Assembly: GCA_964385695.1 (NCBI GenBank)
Contig: CAYLQA010000048.1
Span: 1 to 24,114 of the forward strand
Reading direction: 5' to 3'
Source: CAYLQA01 sp964385695
Lineage (GTDB): Bacteria > Desulfobacterota > Desulfobulbia > Desulfobulbales > Desulfurivibrionaceae
Length of the DNA stretch: 24,114 bases
Below are positions 1-8,635 of the stretch, piece by piece. Under the pieces are notes generated by a model that was not told where the DNA came from, ran no database searches, and saw only the letters and a program-made list of their open reading frames with translations. Each line of letters begins with the position of its first letter. Position 1 is the first letter of the stretch. A program made the translations under genes and the position numbers.

Positions 1-50
1 GCCTTATCTCAATAAATTCGTTCGCCTCTTGACAACCGGAGGCCTTCTAG

Positions 51-1358
51 GTGTTTGATCAATCCGGCATCTTCCGCGCCCAGTCCATTGAAGAGTTGTT
101 CGACTATGCCTCGGCCTTTGCTACCCAGCCTTTGCCGCGCTCTAATCGAATTGCCATTATTACCAATGCCGGTGGCCCGGGCATCATTGCTACCGACGTG
201 ACCGTGCATTCCGGCCTGCGATTGGCCAAGCTGCAAGAGTCCACCACCGAGGTGCTGAAAAGTCACCTGCCTAAGGCAGCAAATATCCATAACCCCATAG
301 ACGTTATTGGAGATGCTCGCTCCGACCGCTACCATGCAGCACTTGATGCCGTACTCAACGATGAGAATGTCGATGGCGTGATCTTTATTCTTACCCCCCA
401 ATCCATGACCGACATTGAAGAGACCGCAGCCATTATTCCTTCTTTGGCCAAACAAAGCGGCAAGCCCGTTGTGGCCTCGTTTATGGGGTTGATGGATGTT
501 TCCAAGGGAGTGGAATTGCTTGAGCAAAACGGCATCCCCCATTACCAGTTTCCCGAGGCTGCGGCCCGTGCCATGGGTGCTCTTTATAAATACTCCCAAT
601 GGCTCCACCGCCAGCATTTGAAAGAGTTTGAGCTTGAGACGGATCAAGATGCTGCCGTTACAATCATTCAGGATGCTGTGAAGCTGGGAATACCATACCT
701 TGGCGAAGTTGAGGGGAATGAGATTCTCAAGGCATACGGTTTCCCGGTTCTGCCTGCTCGATTGGCAACAAGCCCGGAAGAGGCAGCCCTGGCCCTTGAG
801 GAGTTTGGTCCATGCGCCATGAAGATTGTTTCGCCCCAAATTATCCATAAATCAGATATCGGTGGGGTTCGGGTCGGCATTGAAACGCCTGAGGCGGCCA
901 AGACAGCCTTTGGGGACATCATGGCGGCGGCAAAGCAAAACAAGCCAGAGGCCGAGTTGCGTGGGGTATTCATGCAACAGATGGCAGAGAAGGGAGTGGA
1001 GGTTATCCTTGGCATCAAGCGTTACCAAACCTTTGGTCCGTTAATTATGTTCGGCTTGGGCGGCATTTTTGTGGAGATTTTTAAGGATGTAAGCTTTCGC
1101 CTTGCCCCTTTTAGGCGAAATGGTGCTCATAACATGGTGCGTGCCATTAAGGCCTATCCCATGCTTAACGGTGCCCGTGGCGCTGCCGTTGCCGATCAGG
1201 CAGAGTTGGAGCGTTGTTTGATCAGGCTTTCCATGTTGGCAGCAGATCACCCTGAAATAGCAGAGTTGGATATCAACCCACTCATGGTGCATGAAGAAGA
1301 TAAAGGCTGTTCCGTTGCCGATTGCAGGATTTTGCTGGCGTTAGGCCCCCAAGCATAA
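51..1358 (+). pseudogene. Acyl-CoA synthetase (ADP/NDP-forming), 5'-truncated: CoA-ligase and ATP-grasp parts only
   Basis: Encodes 435 residues matching the C-terminal two thirds of the roughly 700-residue single-chain acetate/acyl-CoA ligases (NDP-forming), which interconvert acyl-CoA and acid with formation of ATP. Residues about 1-195 are the succinyl-CoA-ligase-like flavodoxin domain (NAGGPGIIATD near 39-49, NPIDVIGDA near 81-89). Residues about 205-435 are the ATP-grasp domain (KIVSPQIIHKSDIGGV, GLGGIFVEIFKDVSFRLAPF). The N-terminal CoA-binding domain and the SHTG-type segment carrying the phosphorylated His in this family should lie upstream, but the same frame has TGA at 30-32 and TAG at 48-50. 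The ORF opens with GTG at 51, with GGAGG at 38-42 eight bases before it, so a short product could be translated. It is either a genuine truncation or frameshift, or an assembly junction at the window edge. Without the missing domain it should not be an active ligase. The family call is secure and the status is uncertain. Confidence 0.75.
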
Positions 1359-1436
1359 GATTAATAATCAGGCAGCTACCGCTTTTGTTTTTAAAAATAA
1401 AAGAGTATCCTCTGATCTGTCCTGAACTGTTTTCTT

Positions 1437-1472
1437 TTGCCGAGGCAACATGCAAGCCTTGGTAATTTTTTT
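1437..1472 (+). terminator. Rho-independent terminator after the acyl-CoA synthetase
   Basis: A 10-bp stem (1437-1446 with 1456-1465, including two G-T pairs) encloses a 9-base loop and is followed directly by seven T (1466-1472). It separates the synthetase from the small zinc-finger gene, which therefore probably has its own promoter or depends on readthrough. Confidence 0.7.
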
Positions 1473-1502
1473 GTGTTTAACCAACGGAATTGAATTTTAA
1501 TC

Positions 1503-1685
1503 ATGAAAGAAGAGTGCCAATCCTGCAACGGCACAGGCCAGATTAGTTTTTTCCAGGGTGTCAGCCGCTTTCTCATTACAAATGAGGAGTGTCCCGAATG
1601 CGGCGGCCTTGGCTTTATCATTTCCGAAGAAGATGACGCATCCTCTCCAAAGAAAAGCAAATCCAACAGAAAGGCCAAAAAGTAA
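1503..1685 (+). CDS. 60-residue DnaJ-type zinc-finger protein
   Basis: A 60-residue protein with two cysteine motifs of the kind found in the DnaJ central domain: CQSCNGTG at residues 5-12 and CPECGGLG near 30-37, separated by a hydrophobic stretch (FFQGVSRFLI). The tail is rich in Ser and Lys, ending KKSKSNRKAKK. The four Cys can plausibly bind one zinc ion. No J domain or other catalytic part is present, so it is a stand-alone zinc ribbon, perhaps a protein- or RNA-contacting accessory factor. The ATG lacks a clear Shine-Dalgarno sequence. It lies between a terminator and the DUF2071 gene and I cannot infer a partner. The cysteine pattern makes a real gene likely; the function is unknown. 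Confidence 0.75.
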   Translation: MKEECQSCNGTGQISFFQGVSRFLITNEECPECGGLGFIISEEDDASSPKKSKSNRKAKK

Positions 1686-1720
1686 CGTTTAGCTTTTTCC
1701 CCAACACAGTAACTCGCTGT

Positions 1721-1751
1721 TTGACAAATCGTTTATAAGCTGTGCCTTATG
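1721..1751 (+). promoter_or_regulatory. Possible sigma70-type promoter for the DUF2071 gene
   Basis: A perfect -35 box TTGACA at 1721-1726 lies 87 bases before the DUF2071 start. The -10 is not clear: CTTATG at 1746-1751 has 19-bp spacing and a weak match. This is a tentative call. Confidence 0.3.
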
Positions 1752-1812
1752 AATCTATTAGGTATGATATTGGCCGTCCTATCTATTCATCCTGTTTAAC
1801 CTAGGAGTTGCC

Positions 1813-2610
1813 ATGCCGGACAACTACCCGGAGAAGCTGAGATTTGTAGACCATAAAGTTGAGCGCCAACCGCCTGCCGGAATGGATGCCACAACAAAAT
1901 TACAGGATTTTGCTATCACCACCTATGCCCTTGGGCCGGAACGGCTGCGAGGGCTTCTCCCGAGTCGTTTTCGTCTGGACACAGTCACCATAGATGGCGT
2001 AGAACAGGCGCTTCTTTCTGCTGTTTCTTTTACGAACTATGAATTTACACAGGCCTTTTTGCCATTTTTGAAATTTCGTTTCGCTCAGGTCAACTATCGC
2101 TTGTATGTGACTGACAAGCAAACCGGTGAACGGGTGGTGTGGTTTCTCGGCACGGTGGTGGATTCTTGGACGGTGTTCGTCACTCGCTACCTGTGGCGGC
2201 TGCCTTGGTATTATGGCAAGGTGGACCTTGACTGTTGCTTGGAAGGAGGCCGCTATACAAGCTATTCAATGCGCTCAGTCTGTAAGTGGGCTTCTGCCAG
2301 ACTTGATTTGGAAGGAGTTGCGAGCAAGGACATTGAATATGACGGCTTTGTTGATCAAGAAACAGCCCTTGTTTTTCTTAGCCATCGTCTGAAAGGCTTT
2401 TATCGCAGGCTCGATGGTCGGATTGGTTCTGTCCGTGTCTGGCATGAGCCGCTGGAGGTAATGCCCGGCAGGTGTGTGCGGGCCCGCTTTGACCTCTTGG
2501 CTGACATGGGGCTGGTTTCCTATGAAGAACAGCAAAAGCCCCACAGCGTGCTGATGCAGCCGGAGAATGAGTTCACAATCTATTTGCCGCCGACTACTCT
2601 ACCATCTTAA
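1813..2610 (+). CDS. DUF2071 (YqjF-like) protein
   Basis: A 265-residue soluble protein resembling the DUF2071/YqjF family, which has an acetoacetate-decarboxylase-like beta fold and no settled function. Supporting features are the segments LRGLLPSRFRLDT, NYRLYVTDKQTGERVVWFLGT and the aromatic-rich FVTRYLWRLPWYYGKVDLD, plus the overall length. I see no signal peptide or membrane helix. The start is supported by AGGAG at 1803-1807 five bases before ATG. Its last 17 bases overlap the 3' end of the oppositely oriented pepF, so the two mRNAs are complementary at their ends. No neighbour suggests a pathway. Confidence 0.75.
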   Translation: MPDNYPEKLRFVDHKVERQPPAGMDATTKLQDFAITTYALGPERLRGLLPSRFRLDTVTIDGVEQALLSAVSFTNYEFTQAFLPFLKFRFAQVNYRLYVTDKQTGERVVWFLGTVVDSWTVFVTRYLWRLPWYYGKVDLDCCLEGGRYTSYSMRSVCKWASARLDLEGVASKDIEYDGFVDQETALVFLSHRLKGFYRRLDGRIGSVRVWHEPLEVMPGRCVRARFDLLADMGLVSYEEQQKPHSVLMQPENEFTIYLPPTTLPS

Positions 2611-4369
2611 GCATTTCGTCGATGGTATTGAGGCCTCCCTGCCAGAATGCAGGATCATCCAGATCAACACCAAACGGCTTGACCAGTTCGTAGGGTGTGT
2701 TGTTGCCACCGCTTTCGAGCAGGGTCAGATATTTGGGCACGAATGATTCTCCTTCCTGCTGGTAGATGTTGTAGAGAGCCAGGACCATCAGCTCACCAAA
2801 GGCATATGAGTATACATAGCCGGGGGTGCTCAGAAAGTGGGGGATATAACTCCACCAGACCGCATAATCCTCCCGCAGTGTGACAGAGTCGGTAAACATG
2901 GCTCGCTGGGTGGTAAGCCAATGCTCGGAGATGGCCTCATGGGAAAGTTCGCCTTCATCTCTGCGGCCATTATGTACTAGGTTCTCAAAACGGTTCATGG
3001 CCACCTGCCTGAATACCGTGGCAAAGATGGACTCCAGCTTCTGGCAGGTAAAGGCGCGGCGCTCGTCTGCATCGGTGAGCAGCTTGAGTTGTGAGTTGAA
3101 AAGGAGCAGTTCTGCAAAGACCGAAGCGGTTTCCGCAAGGACCAGAGTCGTCCCGCTGTTGTAATAGCCCTGTTTGGCCGCAAGGTATTGATGGACGCCA
3201 TGGCCGAGTTCATGGGCAACCGTGGAGACATCCCGTAATGAACCGGTGTAGTTGACCATTACATAGGGGTGCACATCCGGCACACATGGATGGGCAAAGG
3301 CACCGCCGCGCTTGCCCTCAACGATTGGGGCGTGGATCCACTGTTTATCAAAGAAGAGTTTGGCTACCTCTGCCATCTCTGGTGAAAAATCGTTAAATGC
3401 CTTTAGCACCATTTGCTGACTCTCCTGCCAGCTGACGGTTTCCGTGGGCAGGTGGGGCAGGGGGGCGTAACGGTCATAGTCGGTGAGTTCATCAAGCCCG
3501 AGCAGGGACTTTTTGGTTTTATAGTAACGTTGCACTATGTCGTAGCGGGAGGTGACGGAATCGACCAGCACCTGCACGGTATGGTCTTCAAGTTCGTTAT
3601 AAAGGTTCATGGAGCTGACCCACGTCCCGTAAGTGCGCAGCCGGTCATCGATCATTTTATCGGCCAGCAGGGTGTTGAAGATATGGGTCAGGATATGGAG
3701 CTGGCTTTTGAGTCCCTCTGTCAGCTCGTCCGCAGCCTGTTGTCGGACCTCTCGTTCCTGGCTGTAGAGATCGGTGAGGACTTCTTCTTCGCTACGCTCG
3801 TTTTCTCCGAACTTAAGATGGCCCATGACCTTTTCAAACAGGTTGGTCCAGCTGGATCTGCCCACCGGTGATTTTTCTATGAGCAACGTCTCCTCAACCT
3901 GGCTGAGCAGGTGATTGGCATAGCGCCGCATGCTCTTCAGGTGGTGGTGGTAAGCGGCAATGGTATCGTCCTTGAGCAGCTCTTCTGCCTGGTTGTCCGG
4001 GATGCTGCTCCACTCCAGTTCAAAAAAGACGGTTTCTTTGCCAATGCGGCTGTTTGCCTCTTTGATTTTTTGTAAAAAGGCACCTGCCGTAGCATTTTGG
4101 GTCTGGGTGGTGAAGTTGAGAAAGGCGAAGGTTGAAAGCTTACCCAACATGGTCTCCATTTTTTCAAGACGTTGAACAAGAATGAGCATATCCGGGACAG
4201 ACAACGATGCCACCAGGCCGGTGAACTCCTGTTTGACGTTTTTTGCCTCATTTTCGCACCAGGAGATATCCGTATCGATCTGTGCATCATCGGTACCCTG
4301 GTAAAGATCGGTGAGTTTCCAAAGGATATTGGTCGTGGCAAGCTGCTCGTTCAACGGATTTTCAGACAT
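2594..4369 (-). CDS. pepF: Oligoendopeptidase F (M3B zinc metallopeptidase)
   Basis: A 591-residue cytoplasmic M3B peptidase that would cleave short peptides, typically during peptide turnover. The zinc site HELGH lies at residues 386-390, with the third ligand Glu about 23 residues later in VLAETASVFAE (E413), as is standard for the gluzincin M3 family. The usual substrate-pocket segment HPYVMVNYTGS precedes it. The length matches the family (about 590-600). The ATG at 4369 is preferred over an upstream TTG at 4387 because AAGGAG lies seven bases before it. The gene is divergent from parE across a 238-bp gap, and its 3' end overlaps the DUF2071 gene by 17 bp. No signal peptide is visible. 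Confidence 0.92.
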   Translation of the reverse strand: MSENPLNEQLATTNILWKLTDLYQGTDDAQIDTDISWCENEAKNVKQEFTGLVASLSVPDMLILVQRLEKMETMLGKLSTFAFLNFTTQTQNATAGAFLQKIKEANSRIGKETVFFELEWSSIPDNQAEELLKDDTIAAYHHHLKSMRRYANHLLSQVEETLLIEKSPVGRSSWTNLFEKVMGHLKFGENERSEEEVLTDLYSQEREVRQQAADELTEGLKSQLHILTHIFNTLLADKMIDDRLRTYGTWVSSMNLYNELEDHTVQVLVDSVTSRYDIVQRYYKTKKSLLGLDELTDYDRYAPLPHLPTETVSWQESQQMVLKAFNDFSPEMAEVAKLFFDKQWIHAPIVEGKRGGAFAHPCVPDVHPYVMVNYTGSLRDVSTVAHELGHGVHQYLAAKQGYYNSGTTLVLAETASVFAELLLFNSQLKLLTDADERRAFTCQKLESIFATVFRQVAMNRFENLVHNGRRDEGELSHEAISEHWLTTQRAMFTDSVTLREDYAVWWSYIPHFLSTPGYVYSYAFGELMVLALYNIYQQEGESFVPKYLTLLESGGNNTPYELVKPFGVDLDDPAFWQGGLNTIDEMLKMVE

Positions 4370-4517
4370 ATCAAAGCTCCTTGGCAAAGAAGGGACAGTG
4401 TGTTTGTGCGTGTTTTTGTAACCATAATAACTAAGCAGAAGTATTCAGGAAAATCCAACCATTTTTTTACGAAAAAAATATGGCGATAAATGAAAATATA
4501 AGTCGCAAAAAATAAAG

Positions 4518-4546
4518 TTGCAGCAAGTGTGAAAGAGCGATATACA
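4518..4546 (+). promoter_or_regulatory. Candidate promoter for parE-parC
   Basis: TTGCAG (4518-4523), a 17-bp spacer, then TATACA (4541-4546), about 60 bases before the parE ATG. The spacing is ideal but box matches are moderate (3/6 and 4/6). The same pepF-parE gap holds an A/T-rich imperfect inverted repeat at 4459-4483 of unknown role. Confidence 0.4.
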
Positions 4547-4607
4547 AATGTTCAATCATCCGTTTCCCTTGCCGGAGACATTCTAATTTTTTCCTTAAAT
4601 AGCGTGC

Positions 4608-6461
4608 ATGAATAAAGAAAAAACTGACGCCACCGCGACGTACGACGAATCAAAGATTAAAACCCTCAGCTCCCTTGAGCACATTCGCCTTCGGCCAGGA
4701 ATGTACATCGGCCGTTTGGGTAATGGCTCCCATCCGGATGACGGTATCTATATCCTGCTCAAGGAGATCTTGGATAACGGCGTTGATGAGTTCATCATGG
4801 GCGCCGGCAAGCGCATTAATATCAATGTTGATGAAGACGGAGTGGTTGAGGTTCGTGATTTTGGTCGCGGCATTCCTTTGGGCAAGATTGTCGAATGTGT
4901 TTCTGTCATCAATACCGGGGCCAAGTATAACACCGATGTCTTTCAATTTTCCGTTGGCCTCAACGGTGTGGGCACCAAGGCGGTAAACGCCCTTTCCGAG
5001 CGTTTTGAGGTGACCTCCCATCGCGATGGGAAATTTGCCAGGGCACTCTTTATCGGTGGTGACCTGGTTAAAGAGGAAGAGGGCGAGAGCAAAGAAAAAA
5101 ACGGTACCCATATTATATTCCGGCCTGATCCCGATGTTTTTGTGGGGTTTTGTTTTAATGAAGATTTTGTCAAAAAGCGTCTCTGGCGCTATGCTTACCT
5201 CAATGCCGGAATCAAAATGTATCTGGGCAAGGAGTGTTTCCATTCGGCCAATGGCCTGTTGGATCTGTTGGACAACGAGATAAAAGGCACCCAGCTTTAC
5301 GATGCTATTCATTATAAGGGCAAGACCCTTGAATTTGCCTTTTCCCATACCAATGGCTATGGCGAGGCGTACTTCTCTTTTGTCAACGGCACCTATACGA
5401 ACGAGGGCGGCACCCATCTCTCCGCATTCCGTGAGGGAATTTTAAAGGGTGTGAATGAATTTTCCGGCAAGAAATTTGCCGGTGAGGATGTGCGTGACGG
5501 CGTGATCGGCACCATTGCCGTGAAGGTCAAGGAGCCGATTTTCGAGTCCCAGACCAAAAACAAACTTGGCAATACCGATGTGCGTGGCGAGATCGTTGGT
5601 GAGGTCAAAGAGCATGTTGTTGATTTTTTGTATAAGAATACCGAGCTTGCCGAGGTGATCATCGGCAAGATCCAGCAATCTGCCAAGATCAGAAAAGAGC
5701 TGCAGCATGTGCGCAAGGAGGCCAAGGCCAAGGCCAAAAAAGTCGCGCTCAAGATCCCGCAGCTCAAAGATTGCAAGTACCATCCTGCTCCAGGCAAACC
5801 TTCGCCACCTGATCGGGAGAATATGATCTTCCTGACCGAAGGGCAATCCGCTTCCGGTTCCATTGTCAGCGCCCGTGATCCCATGACCCAGGCTGTCTTT
5901 TCAATGAAGGGCAAGCCCATGAATGTTTATGGGCAGCAGTTGGCCTTGCTTTACAAGAATGATGAGATGTACAACATCATGCGGGCCATGAATATTGAAG
6001 AATCTGTCGATGCCCTGCGCTATGACAAGGTCATCCTTGCCACAGATGCGGATGTGGATGGCCTGCATATCAGAAACCTGTTGCTGACATTTTTCCTCCA
6101 TTATTTTGAGGCCTTGGTCAAACGAGGCCATGTTTATATCCTTGAGACGCCCATCTATCGGGTACGTAATAAAGAAGAGACCTTTTATTGCTACTCGGAC
6201 AATGAGCGCGAATCGGTCGAGAAGAAGCTGGCTGGCCGGGGTAAGAAAAAGCGCCCGGTGGAGGTCACTCGCTTTAAAGGGCTTGGTGAGATCTCGCCCA
6301 AGGAGTTTAAACAGTTCATCAATGAGGATATGCGTTTGCAGCAGGTGAGCATTGACCGGCTCAGCGAGGTTCCTGAGATTCTTGGCTTTTACATGGGCAA
6401 AAACACCCCGGACCGTAAAGAATATATTATTGAAAATCTTGTGATCGAAACAACCGCGTGA
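4608..6461 (+). CDS. parE: DNA topoisomerase IV subunit B (ParE)
   Basis: A 617-residue ATPase subunit of a type IIA topoisomerase, acting with the downstream ParC to decatenate or relax DNA. The GHKL ATPase region is residues about 20-220: RPGMYIG at 29-35, E53 and N57 in LLKEILDN, DFGRGIP at 84-90, GLNGVGTKAVNAL. The transducer domain follows to about 390. The TOPRIM domain starts at EGQSASG (411-417) and includes DADVDG (480-485), so the catalytic Glu and Asp residues are present. The usual EGDSA motif reads EGQSA, so the Asp linked to quinolone sensitivity is Gln. The motif style and lack of the long GyrB insert resemble Bacteroidetes and chlamydial second GyrB/ParE proteins rather than proteobacterial gyrase. 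The start has no strong Shine-Dalgarno sequence. parC follows after 70 bp. Confidence 0.92.
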   Translation: MNKEKTDATATYDESKIKTLSSLEHIRLRPGMYIGRLGNGSHPDDGIYILLKEILDNGVDEFIMGAGKRININVDEDGVVEVRDFGRGIPLGKIVECVSVINTGAKYNTDVFQFSVGLNGVGTKAVNALSERFEVTSHRDGKFARALFIGGDLVKEEEGESKEKNGTHIIFRPDPDVFVGFCFNEDFVKKRLWRYAYLNAGIKMYLGKECFHSANGLLDLLDNEIKGTQLYDAIHYKGKTLEFAFSHTNGYGEAYFSFVNGTYTNEGGTHLSAFREGILKGVNEFSGKKFAGEDVRDGVIGTIAVKVKEPIFESQTKNKLGNTDVRGEIVGEVKEHVVDFLYKNTELAEVIIGKIQQSAKIRKELQHVRKEAKAKAKKVALKIPQLKDCKYHPAPGKPSPPDRENMIFLTEGQSASGSIVSARDPMTQAVFSMKGKPMNVYGQQLALLYKNDEMYNIMRAMNIEESVDALRYDKVILATDADVDGLHIRNLLLTFFLHYFEALVKRGHVYILETPIYRVRNKEETFYCYSDNERESVEKKLAGRGKKKRPVEVTRFKGLGEISPKEFKQFINEDMRLQQVSIDRLSEVPEILGFYMGKNTPDRKEYIIENLVIETTA

Positions 6462-6531
6462 GGAAGAAAATATATTTGTTACCCTCCCTGATCTATCACT
6501 ATAAACACATTTTTTAAGCGAATTATCCCCC

Positions 6532-8589
6532 ATGGAAGAATCCACTTACGGCGAACTGCATAAATTATTTGATTCCAACTTCATGGATTACACTTCCTAT
6601 GTAATCCGTGAGCGGGCCATTCCAGATGTCAACGACGGTCTTAAGCCGGTGCAGCGCCGTATTTTACAGACCCTGCGCAATATGGATGACGGGCGCTACC
6701 ATAAGGTTGCCAATGTGGTGGGTTCTTCCATGAAGCTGCATCCCCATGGCGATCAATCCATTTTTGCCGCCTTGGTCAACCTGGCCAACAAGGGCTTTTT
6801 GATTGATCGGCAGGGTAACTACGGAAACATCTTCACCGGAGACTCTGCTTCTGCTGCCCGTTATATAGAATGCCGACTTTCGCCCCTTGCCCGAGAGACT
6901 TTATTTAACAAGGACCTGACCGAGTTTGTTGATTCTTATGATGGCAGGATGCTTGAGCCGGTGACCTTACCTGCCAAATTGCCCTTGTTGCTCATGCAGG
7001 GGGCAGAGGGTATTGCCGTTGGCATGGCAACCAAAATTATGCCCCATAACTTTTGCGAGCTGCTTGGGGCGCAAAAGAAGATCTTGCGCGATGAAGAGTT
7101 TGAGATCTTTCCGGATTTCCCCCAGGGCGGGATGGTGGATGTAAGCGGCTATGATGACGGCAATGGTCGTCTTAAATGCCGGGCCAAGATAGAAGAGAAA
7201 AACGAAAAGACTATCGTCATTACAGACATTCCCTATACCACCACGACCCAGTCCCTGATCGAGAGCGTGGAAAAGGCTGCCCGGGCCAATAAGCTCAAGA
7301 TCACCAGCATCAATGACTATACCGCCGAAGAGGTGGAGATTGAGATAAAGCTGCCTCGGAATATCTATGCAGCAGACACAATTAAGGCCCTTTATGCATT
7401 TACTGATTGTGAGGTCTCCATTAGCCCAAACTTTACAGTGATCCGTGATAATAATCCGGCTGTTCTCTCGGTTAGTGATGTGCTCAGGCATAATACTGAG
7501 AAATTAAAGGGGGATCTTGAGACCGAGCTCACCATTGAACTCGATCGCCTAAAGGAAAAACTGCACGCGCATCTCTTGGAGCAGATTTTCATTGAAGAGC
7601 GTCTTTATAAAGAGATTGAGGAATGTGAGTCTTATGACGAGGTAGTGAAGACAATTGATAAGGCATTGCTCCCCTTTAAAGAAAAATTGGTGCGCGCAGT
7701 AACCACAGAAGACATTGAGAAGCTTCTTGAGATACGTATTAAGCGTATTTCTCGTTATGATCTTGACAAGAAACGTAAAGATATCAAGGCAGTGCGCCGC
7801 AATATCAATGAGGTGGAGAAGCACCTCAAGGATATGGTCAAATTCACTATTTCCTACATTGATGAGCTGCTGGATAAACATGGGGAGACATACCCCAGGC
7901 GAACCGAGATCAAGACCTTTAGCGAGGTTGAGGTCCGGAAGGTGGCCATCTCCAATTTGACCCTCGGTTATGACCGGGTGAGTGGATTTTTAGGCTATCA
8001 GGTTAAGGCTGAAGCCGAAGACAGCTTTCCTTGCTCAGAGTATGATAAGTTATTACTTATTGAGAAAAACGGGATGTATCGAGTCATCAACGTTGCGGAC
8101 AAGCTATTTGTCGGCCACGATCTCATGTGGGTGGGTAAAGTTGAAGAGAAGATTGTTTTCAGCGTGATGTACCGCGACGGCAAGCAGAACCTTGGGTATA
8201 TCAAACGTTTTAAAACGCCTAAGTTTATCTTGGATAAAGAGTACCGCCTCTTTCCGGAGCATAAGCGCTCAGAGATCCTTTATCTTTCAACTGGAGAAGG
8301 CGGGCGCTTAAGGATTCATTTTGCTCCCAATAAACGGGCACGCAGAAATTACGATGACTTCAGCTTTGCCGAATTTCTGGTCAAAGGCGCTTCTGCCCTT
8401 GGCCGCAGGGTTTCCACCCGTACGGTACGCCGAGTCGCAGAGTTACCCCCTGAGGCTGAAGCTGTTCAGGAGCCAAACCCACAGGCCAATCTTTTCGGGG
8501 CAGAAAAAGAGGCAGGCGATTCCGCACAACCCCTGGCCCAGGATGCTCCCAAGGTTGAGGGAGCACCGGACTCAGAAGAAGAGAAGTAG
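6532..8589 (+). CDS. parC: DNA topoisomerase IV subunit A (ParC), short C-terminal domain
   Basis: A 685-residue breakage-reunion subunit. The winged-helix active site is clear: R110-Y111 in AARYIECRL, where Tyr111 attacks DNA, and KLHPHGD at 68-74. At the quinolone-resistance positions, HPHGD is followed by QSIFA, so the usual Ser and acidic residue are Gln75 and Ala79. A coiled-coil region (about 330-440) leads to a reduced C-terminal beta region (about 475-635). No GyrA-box (QRRGGKG-like) is visible, which argues against gyrase activity. The final 45 or so residues are Pro-, Ala- and Glu-rich and look disordered. At 685 residues it is shorter than most GyrA/ParC (740-880). The pairing with parE, 70 bp upstream in the same orientation, supports one complex. 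No clear Shine-Dalgarno sequence precedes the ATG. Confidence 0.9.
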   Translation: MEESTYGELHKLFDSNFMDYTSYVIRERAIPDVNDGLKPVQRRILQTLRNMDDGRYHKVANVVGSSMKLHPHGDQSIFAALVNLANKGFLIDRQGNYGNIFTGDSASAARYIECRLSPLARETLFNKDLTEFVDSYDGRMLEPVTLPAKLPLLLMQGAEGIAVGMATKIMPHNFCELLGAQKKILRDEEFEIFPDFPQGGMVDVSGYDDGNGRLKCRAKIEEKNEKTIVITDIPYTTTTQSLIESVEKAARANKLKITSINDYTAEEVEIEIKLPRNIYAADTIKALYAFTDCEVSISPNFTVIRDNNPAVLSVSDVLRHNTEKLKGDLETELTIELDRLKEKLHAHLLEQIFIEERLYKEIEECESYDEVVKTIDKALLPFKEKLVRAVTTEDIEKLLEIRIKRISRYDLDKKRKDIKAVRRNINEVEKHLKDMVKFTISYIDELLDKHGETYPRRTEIKTFSEVEVRKVAISNLTLGYDRVSGFLGYQVKAEAEDSFPCSEYDKLLLIEKNGMYRVINVADKLFVGHDLMWVGKVEEKIVFSVMYRDGKQNLGYIKRFKTPKFILDKEYRLFPEHKRSEILYLSTGEGGRLRIHFAPNKRARRNYDDFSFAEFLVKGASALGRRVSTRTVRRVAELPPEAEAVQEPNPQANLFGAEKEAGDSAQPLAQDAPKVEGAPDSEEEK

Positions 8590-8635
8590 CTCTTTCTTTT
8601 GGATTGAGTAAGCTTGGGGGGAGGTTTGCTTCACC

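Noticed and set aside
9..848. 279-residue open frame on the minus strand
   Set aside because: It is antisense to the acyl-CoA synthetase, whose conserved motifs are unambiguous; the reverse translation has no recognisable domain.
4459..4483. A/T-rich inverted repeat as a terminator
   Set aside because: It lies between divergent genes where no transcript needs to end, and pairing is almost only A-T with a bulge.
4650..5417. 255-residue open frame on the minus strand
   Set aside because: Antisense to the ATPase region of parE; an effect of codon bias without its own ribosome site or motifs.
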